A stretch of DNA of 64,000 nucleotides from an uncultured Phocaeicola sp. (GTDB lineage: Bacteria; Bacteroidota; Bacteroidia; Bacteroidales; Bacteroidaceae): assembly GCA_944320885.1 (NCBI GenBank), contig CALUJE010000001.1, positions 62,001 to 126,000 on the forward strand, read 5' to 3'. Position 1 is the stretch's first letter. Every line of letters starts with the position of its first letter. The position numbers were made by a program, and so were the translations under genes. This document shows, one piece after another, positions 53,213 through 61,053 of this stretch. The notes under the pieces are model-generated. The model worked only from the letters and a program-made list of their open reading frames with translations, made no database searches and was not told where the DNA came from.

Positions 53213-53731
53213 ATGGAAATACATATTGGTGACCGCGTGGCCGATGTTACCTTGGTCAACAAAGACGGAAACAAAGTGCAGTTTCTCATTGACGGAGTTC
53301 CATACGATGTGGATATCGTAATGGCTGAAAACGGAAGTTGTTCTATCCTGCACAACGGAAACTCATACAATGCAGAACTTATCCGCAGCGAGAACGGAAA
53401 GAACTACACGGTAAACACGTTCTACCGCTCATATAACGTAGATATCGTAGACTCACAAGCCAAATATCTGCGCATGCGAAAGGGTGGAGAAGAGAAACAA
53501 GACGACAAGATTGTAGCACCAATGCCGGGAAAAGTCGTAAAAATACCGGTAAAAGTTGGCGACCAGCTGAAAGCCGGAGACATCGTGGTAGTATTGGAAG
53601 CCATGAAGATGCAAAGCAACTACAAAGTCAGCTCCGACTGTACCGTACGCGAAATTCTGGTAAACGAAGGAGATTCTGTAAACAGCAATCAGGTATTGCT
53701 CACATTAGATATTAACAAAGAAGAAGAATAA
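53213..53731 (+). CDS. Biotin carboxyl carrier protein of acyl-CoA carboxylase
   Basis: 172 residues. The C-terminal biotinyl domain has the attachment motif EAMKMQ (Lys in AMKM) with APMPGKVVKIPVKVGDQLKAGD before it. The N-terminal ~95 residues form a beta-rich segment of unclear role (..FLIDGVPYDVDIVMAENG..). It carries CO2 on biotin between the two enzyme subunits. The carboxyltransferase gene starts 3 bp after its stop. Confidence 0.92.
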   Translation: MEIHIGDRVADVTLVNKDGNKVQFLIDGVPYDVDIVMAENGSCSILHNGNSYNAELIRSENGKNYTVNTFYRSYNVDIVDSQAKYLRMRKGGEEKQDDKIVAPMPGKVVKIPVKVGDQLKAGDIVVVLEAMKMQSNYKVSSDCTVREILVNEGDSVNSNQVLLTLDINKEEE

Positions 53732-53733
53732 CT

Positions 53734-55266
53734 ATGACTAGAGAAGAAATATACAACAAGTTTGAAGAACTTGACAAACAGGCTTCTATGGGAGGCGGAC
53801 TGGATCGCATCGAAAAACAGCATGCCTCAGGAAGAATGACTGCACGCGAACGCATTGACATGCTGCTCGATAAGGGAACATTCAATGAAATCGACAAGTT
53901 TGTTATACACAACTGCACCAATCTGGGCATGGATAAAAGTCACCTGGCCGGAGACGGTGTAGTTTGCGGATACGGAAAAATTGACGGCCGTCTGGTTTTC
54001 GTTTATGCTTTCGACTTCACCGTTTATGGTGGAACACTGAGCAATACCAATGCTGCTAAAATCGTAAAGGTACAGAAACTGGCTCTTCAAAACGGTGCAC
54101 CAATTATTGCACTGAACGATTCGGGTGGCGCACGTATTCAGGAAGGTATCAGCAGTCTGGCCGGATTCGGTTCAATTTTCTATCAGAACACCATTGCATC
54201 AGGAGTAATCCCACAGATATCAGCCATACTCGGACCGTGTGCCGGAGGAGCATGCTACTCACCCGCACTTACCGATTTCATCTTTATGGTAAAAGAAAAA
54301 AGCCATATGTTCATCACCGGTCCGGATGTAGTGAAAGCCGTTACTCACGAAGAAGTAGGAAAAGAAGAACTGGGAGGTGCCGAGACTCACAGCAGCCGAA
54401 GCGGAGTAACGCATTTCATGTGCAATACTGAGGAAGAAACCTTAATGAGCATCCGCGAACTGCTAAGCTTCCTTCCCTCGAATAACATGGAAGATGCTCC
54501 TTCTGCACCATGCACTGATGACGTGCGCCGTGAGGACGAGTCTCTGCAAAACGTTGTTCCGGAAGACCCGAACATGCCATACGATATAAAAGACATCATA
54601 GAACCGGTAGTAGACAACCAATACTTCTTTGAAGTAATGCCTCACTTTGCCAAGAACATCGTAGTAGGCTTTGCCCGCCTGGGAGGACACACTGTAGGTA
54701 TCGTAGCCAACCAGCCAGCATTCCTGGCCGGTGTACTCGACATTGATGCTTCTGACAAGGCTGCACGTTTCATCCGTTTCTGTGACTGTTTCAACATTCC
54801 ATTGGTAACATTCGAAGATGTTCCGGGATTCCTTCCAGGTTGTGACCAGGAACATAACGGAATCATCCGTCACGGAGCCAAAATAGTATATGCATATGCC
54901 GAAGCCACTGTGCCAAAAATCACATTGATTACACGCAAGTCATACGGAGGAGCTTACATTGTAATGTCAAGCAAGACAATCGGAGGAGATATCAACCTTG
55001 CTTATCCTACAGCCGAAATTGCCGTAATGGGAGCAGAGGGTGCCGTAAATATCCTCAAGCGTAAAGCTACTGATGAAGAAAAAGCAGCTGCCATTGAAGA
55101 ATATAAAGAACAGTTCTCTAATCCATACCGTGCAGCAGAACAGGGCTTCATCGACGAAATCATCATGCCTAGACAAACCCGCGCCAAACTTATCCAAGCT
55201 TTGGAAATGGCACAAAACAAGAGCATGCACAACCCACCGAAGAAACATGGCAATATGCCGCTCTAA
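53734..55266 (+). CDS. Acyl-CoA carboxylase carboxyltransferase (propionyl/methylmalonyl-CoA type)
   Basis: 510 residues with two crotonase-like halves. GGTLSNTNAAKIVKVQKLAL, ALNDSGGARIQEG and GPCAGGACYSPALTDF mark the first half; PGFLPGCDQEHNGIIRHGAK and KSYGGAYIVMSSK mark the second. This is the PccB/MmdA-type subunit. In Bacteroidales it can work as methylmalonyl-CoA decarboxylase in propionate formation or as propionyl-CoA carboxylase; direction is not set by sequence. A strong terminator follows. Confidence 0.92.
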   Translation: MTREEIYNKFEELDKQASMGGGLDRIEKQHASGRMTARERIDMLLDKGTFNEIDKFVIHNCTNLGMDKSHLAGDGVVCGYGKIDGRLVFVYAFDFTVYGGTLSNTNAAKIVKVQKLALQNGAPIIALNDSGGARIQEGISSLAGFGSIFYQNTIASGVIPQISAILGPCAGGACYSPALTDFIFMVKEKSHMFITGPDVVKAVTHEEVGKEELGGAETHSSRSGVTHFMCNTEEETLMSIRELLSFLPSNNMEDAPSAPCTDDVRREDESLQNVVPEDPNMPYDIKDIIEPVVDNQYFFEVMPHFAKNIVVGFARLGGHTVGIVANQPAFLAGVLDIDASDKAARFIRFCDCFNIPLVTFEDVPGFLPGCDQEHNGIIRHGAKIVYAYAEATVPKITLITRKSYGGAYIVMSSKTIGGDINLAYPTAEIAVMGAEGAVNILKRKATDEEKAAAIEEYKEQFSNPYRAAEQGFIDEIIMPRQTRAKLIQALEMAQNKSMHNPPKKHGNMPL

Positions 55267-55298
55267 GCACGTAAATATAAAATTATACAATACTCTGA

Positions 55299-55342
55299 AC
55301 GTCTCAGATTACCATAAGGCTGTAATCTGAGACGTTTTTATT
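55299..55342 (+). terminator. Rho-independent terminator of the carboxylase operon
   Basis: Perfect 15-bp stem AACGTCTCAGATTAC (55299-55313) and complement (55322-55336), then a T run. Confidence 0.92.
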
Positions 55343-55482
55343 TACACTCGTAAACATTTCATATAATATTCCTGCAAAATATAGATTTACACAATAATTA
55401 ATACTATCCAAAAGAATTTCACCATTGTCTATATCCATTTTATAGAAAACACACGAACAAAATTTTATCCGAACAAGTCAGA

Positions 55483-55575
55483 AAGTTTATCTTTAACCTA
55501 GAGATATATATCCTTAGCTTAAAGATATGTATCCTTAGGCTAGAGATACATATCCTTAACCTAAGGATAAAGTTT
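55483..55575. repeat. Period-21 palindromic intergenic array (GATAT family), second copy
   Basis: Cores GATATATATC, GATATGTATC and GATACATATC centred at 55507.5, 55528.5 and 55549.5 are spaced exactly 21 bp. Ends are AAAGTTTATC and GGATAAAGTTTT, nearly inverted. Spacers AGCTTA, AGGCTA and AACCTA resemble those of the array at 24827-24924. It lies about 240 bp upstream of the pectin-type locus promoter and about 140 bp after the carboxylase terminator. Confidence 0.85.
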
Positions 55576-55777
55576 TGTTTGAATATCAAACAGTTTATTC
55601 CCCCTGTTTATAATATAAAATCTCTTACTGCATATTACATAATAATTCTATCTACAGAAAATCCCATACCAATCCATCTCTTCTTATTATTAAGGTATAT
55701 GGATATTGCATTATCAATTATTCAATAGTTAAAAGCGAACTTTTGAAAGACTTATTTTTTATATTTAACATATTTTA

Positions 55778-55810
55778 CCCCCCCCCCGCACATTTTTTTA
55801 CATATCTTTG
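55778..55810 (+). promoter_or_regulatory. Promoter of the pectin-type locus with C10 tract
   Basis: A run of ten C (55778-55787) lies 15 bp before TATCTTTG (55803-55810), a perfect -7 box. No TTTG is seen at the usual -33 place; the C tract occupies that zone. A change in tract length could alter promoter strength, as at the G8 tract near 476. The ATG of the next gene is about 400 bp downstream. Confidence 0.55.
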
Positions 55811-56213
55811 TTGCATAAAAAATGCAAATGACTATAAAAATAGTAAATATTAGTTGAATAATAAATACTAATTTATATGCATTTGAGCATTTTAAAAACA
55901 TGAATTACACTTTTGTTTAACTTTTAAATTTTAATGTATGAAGAATAATCATTTATTCTCGCAAACGAAGTTTTTGAACTGAGTTCTGTTCAAAAAAGCG
56001 GAAAATTGAGCAAATACGTATTTATCTTGATTCATAAGCGGTCTTCAATTTGCCCGCTAAGCCACAAATTCAAATTTGTTTCATTCTAAAACATTGCTTA
56101 AAAAACTGTATTTCAATAATTTCAAAGACTGATTAACCAACTTTTATGGGACAGTAGTGATATATTAATATTTTCACCAAAAGTTTATATAAACATCTAT
56201 AATACCTAATATT
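55811..56213 (+). promoter_or_regulatory. Long 5' leader of the pectin-type locus
   Basis: About 400 nt between the -7 box and the first gene. It holds a short reading frame at 55938-55982 and, near 56025-56065, sequence that could fold (AGCGGTCTTC .. GCCCGCTAAG). No known riboswitch was recognised. Long leaders can be targets of antisense RNAs or processing in Bacteroides polysaccharide loci, but nothing here proves that. Confidence 0.4.
55938..55982 (+). CDS. Possible 14-residue leader peptide
   Basis: ATG at 55938 gives MKNNHLFSQTKFLN then TGA, inside the long leader of the 56.2-kb locus. The start context (TTTTAATGTATGAAG) is reasonable for Bacteroidetes. It could be an attenuator-type peptide or the fossil start of a lost gene: the same frame continues as VLFKKAEN before the next stop. 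Unproven. Confidence 0.3.
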   Translation: MKNNHLFSQTKFLN

Positions 56214-57680
56214 ATGAAAATTTTTAAACATTTCCGAAAAGGTCTACTGTATTGGTCCTTTTCAATTGCAACTATTTTCACATTAAATAGTTGTACGCAA
56301 GGAATTGATCCAGAAAGTTTTGATCCTGGCGTGTCTAACACTCAACTTACAGCTCCCACAATCACAGCAGTATCTAGTGCTGATGGTAGTGAAACAATTC
56401 TTTCGTGGCCTGTTGTAATGGGAGCAGGTGGCTTTCAAATGTCGCTATATAATATTAACGACGAACAAAAACCAATTGCGATTTTCGAGGACTCAATCAT
56501 TGATGGATGTCAATGTTCTGTTCCTAGAGCAGAAGATACAAATTATAAACTTGAAGTCAAAACTTTAGGCAATGATAAATATAATAATTTAGCTTCTGAA
56601 GTATCGGAATTCAAATTTACTACATTTGTTCCTCAAATAAACGAAGAAGCTTTGCCTGCGGGAACAGATATAGCTCAATGGTTTATCCAAAATCAAGAGT
56701 TAATATCTTCTAAAAAAGAAGAATATGCATTAGTATTGACAGGAGGAAACGAATATGTAATGAATAGTACCGTTAATCTTGGAAATATACCATTCACTCT
56801 TAGAAGTGATGACGCATCTAATCCTGCAACTATCAAAATGGGAGCAGAATCCGCTTTTATTACAGAATCAGGTATCAAAATTAAAAATGTGAATTTTGAT
56901 TGTATAGGAATGACTGACAAAAACTCAGCCATAATAAAACTTAGTGATACTCATTTATCTAATAATGTCAATGGATGGTATCTGATAAATGAAGGAAATT
57001 CAGTTACATTGCAAGGATGTAATATAAAAAATCTTAGTGGAAGACTTATTTGGGATCAAACTCAACCATATGTAATAGAAAATATGCTTGTAAAAAACTG
57101 TATAATAGGTCTTGATCAAGTTGCACAATTATCAAAAGGTGTACACTCTATAGAATTAAGCTATAGCTTTCCTATTAACTTTACATTAGAAAGTAGTACT
57201 GTATATAGTACAACAGATTCTCCCAAAGATAAATATGTTTATTTTATTGCATATGTCAGCAAACGCCCATATGAAGTAGCAGATGGAAGATATCCTACAT
57301 GTATGATAAATTGGTTTAATAATACAATGTACCATGTCACAAAATCAGCTTCTGGTAGAAGCCAAGGTTTTGCTAATTGGGGAAGGCTGAAAGGACAAAA
57401 ATGCGCATATGTAAATGTTCATAATAACATTTTTGTAGACTGTTCTAGTAATCGTGTTGTAAGACAATCATTCCTTCAAGGACAAAATGGTGGTATGATT
57501 TTTACATTTGAGAAGAATTGCTATTGGTATAATGGAGCTAGTGCAGGTAATAATGATTGGGATCAGAAAGATAGAATTGATTTTGACCCACAGTTAACCC
57601 AAACAGAAGAAGGTTATTTTAAAGTTGGTAACCCTGAGGTAATAAATGCCGGAATTGGCGATCCTAAAGGATTAGAATAA
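56214..57680 (+). CDS. DUF5123/DUF4957-like surface lipoprotein of a pectin locus
   Basis: 488 residues. The lipobox ends in TLNSC (Cys27). A fibronectin-III-like domain (about 45-140) is followed by a right-handed beta-helix-like region (..GGNEYVMNSTVNLGNIPFTLRSDD.. to ..IFVDCSSNRVVRQSF..), the pattern of DUF4957/DUF5123 proteins found in Bacteroidales pectin loci. It probably binds pectic glycan at the cell surface; catalytic residues of lyases were not seen. First gene of the locus, 24 bp before SusC. Confidence 0.75.
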   Translation: MKIFKHFRKGLLYWSFSIATIFTLNSCTQGIDPESFDPGVSNTQLTAPTITAVSSADGSETILSWPVVMGAGGFQMSLYNINDEQKPIAIFEDSIIDGCQCSVPRAEDTNYKLEVKTLGNDKYNNLASEVSEFKFTTFVPQINEEALPAGTDIAQWFIQNQELISSKKEEYALVLTGGNEYVMNSTVNLGNIPFTLRSDDASNPATIKMGAESAFITESGIKIKNVNFDCIGMTDKNSAIIKLSDTHLSNNVNGWYLINEGNSVTLQGCNIKNLSGRLIWDQTQPYVIENMLVKNCIIGLDQVAQLSKGVHSIELSYSFPINFTLESSTVYSTTDSPKDKYVYFIAYVSKRPYEVADGRYPTCMINWFNNTMYHVTKSASGRSQGFANWGRLKGQKCAYVNVHNNIFVDCSSNRVVRQSFLQGQNGGMIFTFEKNCYWYNGASAGNNDWDQKDRIDFDPQLTQTEEGYFKVGNPEVINAGIGDPKGLE

Positions 57681-57704
57681 TTAATAAACTAAATTCTAAG
57701 AGAT

Positions 57705-60700
57705 ATGCGTAATAAAAAACATATATTCTTCAGCTTATTTGTAAGCTTATGTCTGGGAATGGGAAATTCTGTCTATGCCCAGCAAACTAAGACTGTCAAA
57801 GGTATCGTTCTTGACGAAGACGGACAACCTATTATTGGTGCTTCTATAACATTAGAAGGTAGCACTAAAGGAGGAACAATTACAGATTTAGATGGTAATT
57901 TCACAATAAACGTTCCTGAAAAAAGTACCTTAAAAATCAGTTATATTGGATACATAACTCAAACTATTTCTGATCTAAACAATGCAAAAAGAATCATCCT
58001 AAGAGAGGATCAAATGAAACTCGATGAAGTTATCGTCGTAGGTTATGGTACTCAAAAAGGACGCAACGTTACAGGTTCTATTGAAGTCCTTGATATGGAT
58101 GATATACAAGACCTTGCAGTAACTAATTTAGGTGATGCATTAGCTGGAATGATGAATGGTGTGCACGTCAGTACTTCTGGAAATAAACCTGGAGAAGCAG
58201 CGCACTTAACAATTCGTCAAAGTTCTGGATTAGCAAAAAACAATGGCCAAGTTAATACAAAATTTTCTACTCAGGATGATACACCACTCTACATTATTGA
58301 CGATTTTTTCTCTACAGAAGACGCTTTTAATGCATTGGATCCTAGTGAAGTAGAAAGCATATCTGTACTTAAGGATGCCTCAGCTGCCATCTATGGAGCA
58401 CAAGGTGCATATGGTGTAATTCTCGTAAAAACCAAGAGAGGACAAATTGGTTCGCCTAAGATATCATACTCCGGACAATTTGGTTATACAGATGCATTGG
58501 TAATGCCTCAAATGATGTCAGCATATGAATACGGACGTACTTGGAATGCCTATAAAGGTGCAAGAGATACTTCTAATTCAGAAATTGATAATCTGAGAAA
58601 TTTCTTCCAGGCTGATGAACTCGAAGCAATGAAAGGATTAGATTATAATCTGTTAGATAGTAATTGGAAAGCCGCCATGACACAAAGACATAGTATTAAT
58701 ATCAATGGTGGTACTGAAAAAGCAACATATTTTGCCAGTGTATCTTATAATACACAAGATGGTAATCTAGGTCGTCTTGACTATGACAGATGGAATTTCA
58801 GAGCCGGAGCTAATGCACAAATTAATAAATGGATAAAAGCTACATTACAAGCTTCAGGACAATATGGAGGAACCAAAGAACCCATGAATAAATTTGGTTC
58901 ATCTGACTCTGGTGATTATAACTTGTTATTAACTCATTTAAGATTTGTACCTGAAACAATTAATGGAATGCCAATTGTTTACCAAGGTATGGATTCTAAC
59001 AATGACGTATCGGGAGATCAATTATTCAATTATTATGCTATTCAAAATTCTCCAGATTACCAAGAAAATACAAGCAATGACTTTTCTATAGATGGATCTG
59101 TAGAAATTGATATGGGATGGATAGAAGCATTACAAGGATTAAAATTTAAAGCAAGCTATTCTAAAAGAATATCAAATAGTAAGTCAAACTCCATAGGTAC
59201 ATCCATGAGTGTATATAGAATGCTTGAACGTGCTGGTAGTGGCGGGCACCTTTATTCAGGATTAACAGCAGACGGAGAAGAATTAGATCTTTCATTAAAC
59301 AATTTTGCTGAACGCTCTTTGGATAATGGTAATTCTATCACAAGAAACATGAGTACAAGTGAAAGTTACCAGTTGAATGTCACGGCAAGTTACGCACGTA
59401 AATTTGGATTACACGATATTAGCGCTTTGTTCTCCATTGAAAGAGGAGAAAGTGAATCTGAATATATAGATGGAAAAATTCTAAGTCCGTTACCTTTTAC
59501 TGATGGACAATCAAATTCAGCTACAGGCGAAGAAACAGTTGACTGGGGACGTTCAGAATCTGCAAGATTATCATACATCGGACGTATCAATTACTCATAT
59601 GCTGATAAATATTTGCTTGAATTCTTAGTAAGATCTGACGCCTCTACTAAATTTGCTCCAGAAAATTATTGGGGAGTATTCCCTTCTGTATCTGCTGGAT
59701 GGGTTATCTCTGAAGAAAGCTGGTTCAATAAAGAAAAAACAGGTATCGATTTTCTGAAGGTTCGTGGTTCATTTGGTCTATTAGGTCGTGATAATATCAA
59801 TGCCTTTGTGTGGATGACCCGATATAATAGAGATACAAATGGTAAAGGTTCAATTTTCGGATCAAATTCGAGCGAGAAACCGGTAAGTCCTGGTATGGTA
59901 ATAGAACAAGGAGGAGCTAACCCTGACGCTCATTGGGATAAGACTTATAAAACCAACTTTGGAGTTGATATGAGATTTTTAAACAGCCGATTATCTGTAA
60001 ATCTTGACGCATATTATGATATGGGTAGAGAAATATTCGGTTCACATCAAGGTACGAAATACTTTCCGATGACTGTGGGATTAAAACCAACTCCTGAAAA
60101 CTTTGTTGAAAAAGATGTATATGGAGTAGAATTAAGCGTTGGATGGAGAGATAAAATAGGAAAAGATTTTACTTATTGGGTGAAATTGAATACTGGATAC
60201 AGTGATGACAAAGTAAAGGTTATGGCAGTGAAAGAAATTCCCGGACTTGAAGATCCTATTCCTGGAGAAAGACAAGACAGAGGACTTTGGGGATACGAAT
60301 GTATCGGAATGTTCAGAAGCTATCAGGACATTGAAGAATATTTTACCAAATATGGTATAACAGAATATCTTGGACTATCAAAAGATGCGGTCAGACCAGG
60401 AATGTTGATTTATAAAGATGTACGAGGTGCATGGAATGCTGAAACTAAACAATATGATCCGAAACCTGATGGTAAAGTCAGTTTAGATGATGATAGTGAT
60501 AAAATCAAAATATCACACCGGTCAGATAATCCTTATGGTGTTACAATGAATTTTGGAGCTAGTTATAAAAGTTTTAGTATACAAGCACAATTAGGAGCTA
60601 GTTGGGGTGGTAAAGTGATGGCAGGAACAAACATACGTAAATGTGGATCTAATCTAGAATTTAATAACTTGCCTTCATTCTGGAAAGATATGTATACATA

Positions 60701-61040
60701 TACAGATGTATTAGACGCTAAAGGAAATATTGTAGCAGCTGAAAACAGAGATGCAAAATATCCTAATCTCCAATATGACAGCGTTAATAATTTAGCATCT
60801 ACGTTCTGGGCTTTAGACGGAACAACCATCTCATTGAGAAATGTCTCATTAGCCTATACATTTCCTAAGAATTGGCTAAAGCCCATTGGTATTGAAAGTT
60901 GTAGATTAAACATGACCTGCCAAAATGCTATAAATTTTGTATCTCCACACATAGAAGATGCATGGAGCAGTTGGGGAGGAAATTATGGTTACTATCCTAA
61001 CTTACGTAAAATAACATTAGGTGTTAATGTTTCATTCTAA
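57705..61040 (+). CDS. SusC-family TonB-dependent glycan transporter
   Basis: 1111 residues. Signal peptide to about 25 (..MGNSVYAQ), carboxypeptidase-regulatory-like domain about 30-105, plug with the LDEVIVVGYGTQKGRNVTGSI box near 107 and VLKDASAAIYGAQGAYGVILV, then a beta-barrel ending KITLGVNVSF. It has no STN domain, so unlike the copy at 33.8 kb it is not sigma-coupled. It imports oligosaccharides with the SusD partner. Base composition is AT-rich, like the flanking genes of the locus. Confidence 0.93.
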   Translation: MRNKKHIFFSLFVSLCLGMGNSVYAQQTKTVKGIVLDEDGQPIIGASITLEGSTKGGTITDLDGNFTINVPEKSTLKISYIGYITQTISDLNNAKRIILREDQMKLDEVIVVGYGTQKGRNVTGSIEVLDMDDIQDLAVTNLGDALAGMMNGVHVSTSGNKPGEAAHLTIRQSSGLAKNNGQVNTKFSTQDDTPLYIIDDFFSTEDAFNALDPSEVESISVLKDASAAIYGAQGAYGVILVKTKRGQIGSPKISYSGQFGYTDALVMPQMMSAYEYGRTWNAYKGARDTSNSEIDNLRNFFQADELEAMKGLDYNLLDSNWKAAMTQRHSININGGTEKATYFASVSYNTQDGNLGRLDYDRWNFRAGANAQINKWIKATLQASGQYGGTKEPMNKFGSSDSGDYNLLLTHLRFVPETINGMPIVYQGMDSNNDVSGDQLFNYYAIQNSPDYQENTSNDFSIDGSVEIDMGWIEALQGLKFKASYSKRISNSKSNSIGTSMSVYRMLERAGSGGHLYSGLTADGEELDLSLNNFAERSLDNGNSITRNMSTSESYQLNVTASYARKFGLHDISALFSIERGESESEYIDGKILSPLPFTDGQSNSATGEETVDWGRSESARLSYIGRINYSYADKYLLEFLVRSDASTKFAPENYWGVFPSVSAGWVISEESWFNKEKTGIDFLKVRGSFGLLGRDNINAFVWMTRYNRDTNGKGSIFGSNSSEKPVSPGMVIEQGGANPDAHWDKTYKTNFGVDMRFLNSRLSVNLDAYYDMGREIFGSHQGTKYFPMTVGLKPTPENFVEKDVYGVELSVGWRDKIGKDFTYWVKLNTGYSDDKVKVMAVKEIPGLEDPIPGERQDRGLWGYECIGMFRSYQDIEEYFTKYGITEYLGLSKDAVRPGMLIYKDVRGAWNAETKQYDPKPDGKVSLDDDSDKIKISHRSDNPYGVTMNFGASYKSFSIQAQLGASWGGKVMAGTNIRKCGSNLEFNNLPSFWKDMYTYTDVLDAKGNIVAAENRDAKYPNLQYDSVNNLASTFWALDGTTISLRNVSLAYTFPKNWLKPIGIESCRLNMTCQNAINFVSPHIEDAWSSWGGNYGYYPNLRKITLGVNVSF

Positions 61041-61053
61041 AAAATTTTTGAAT

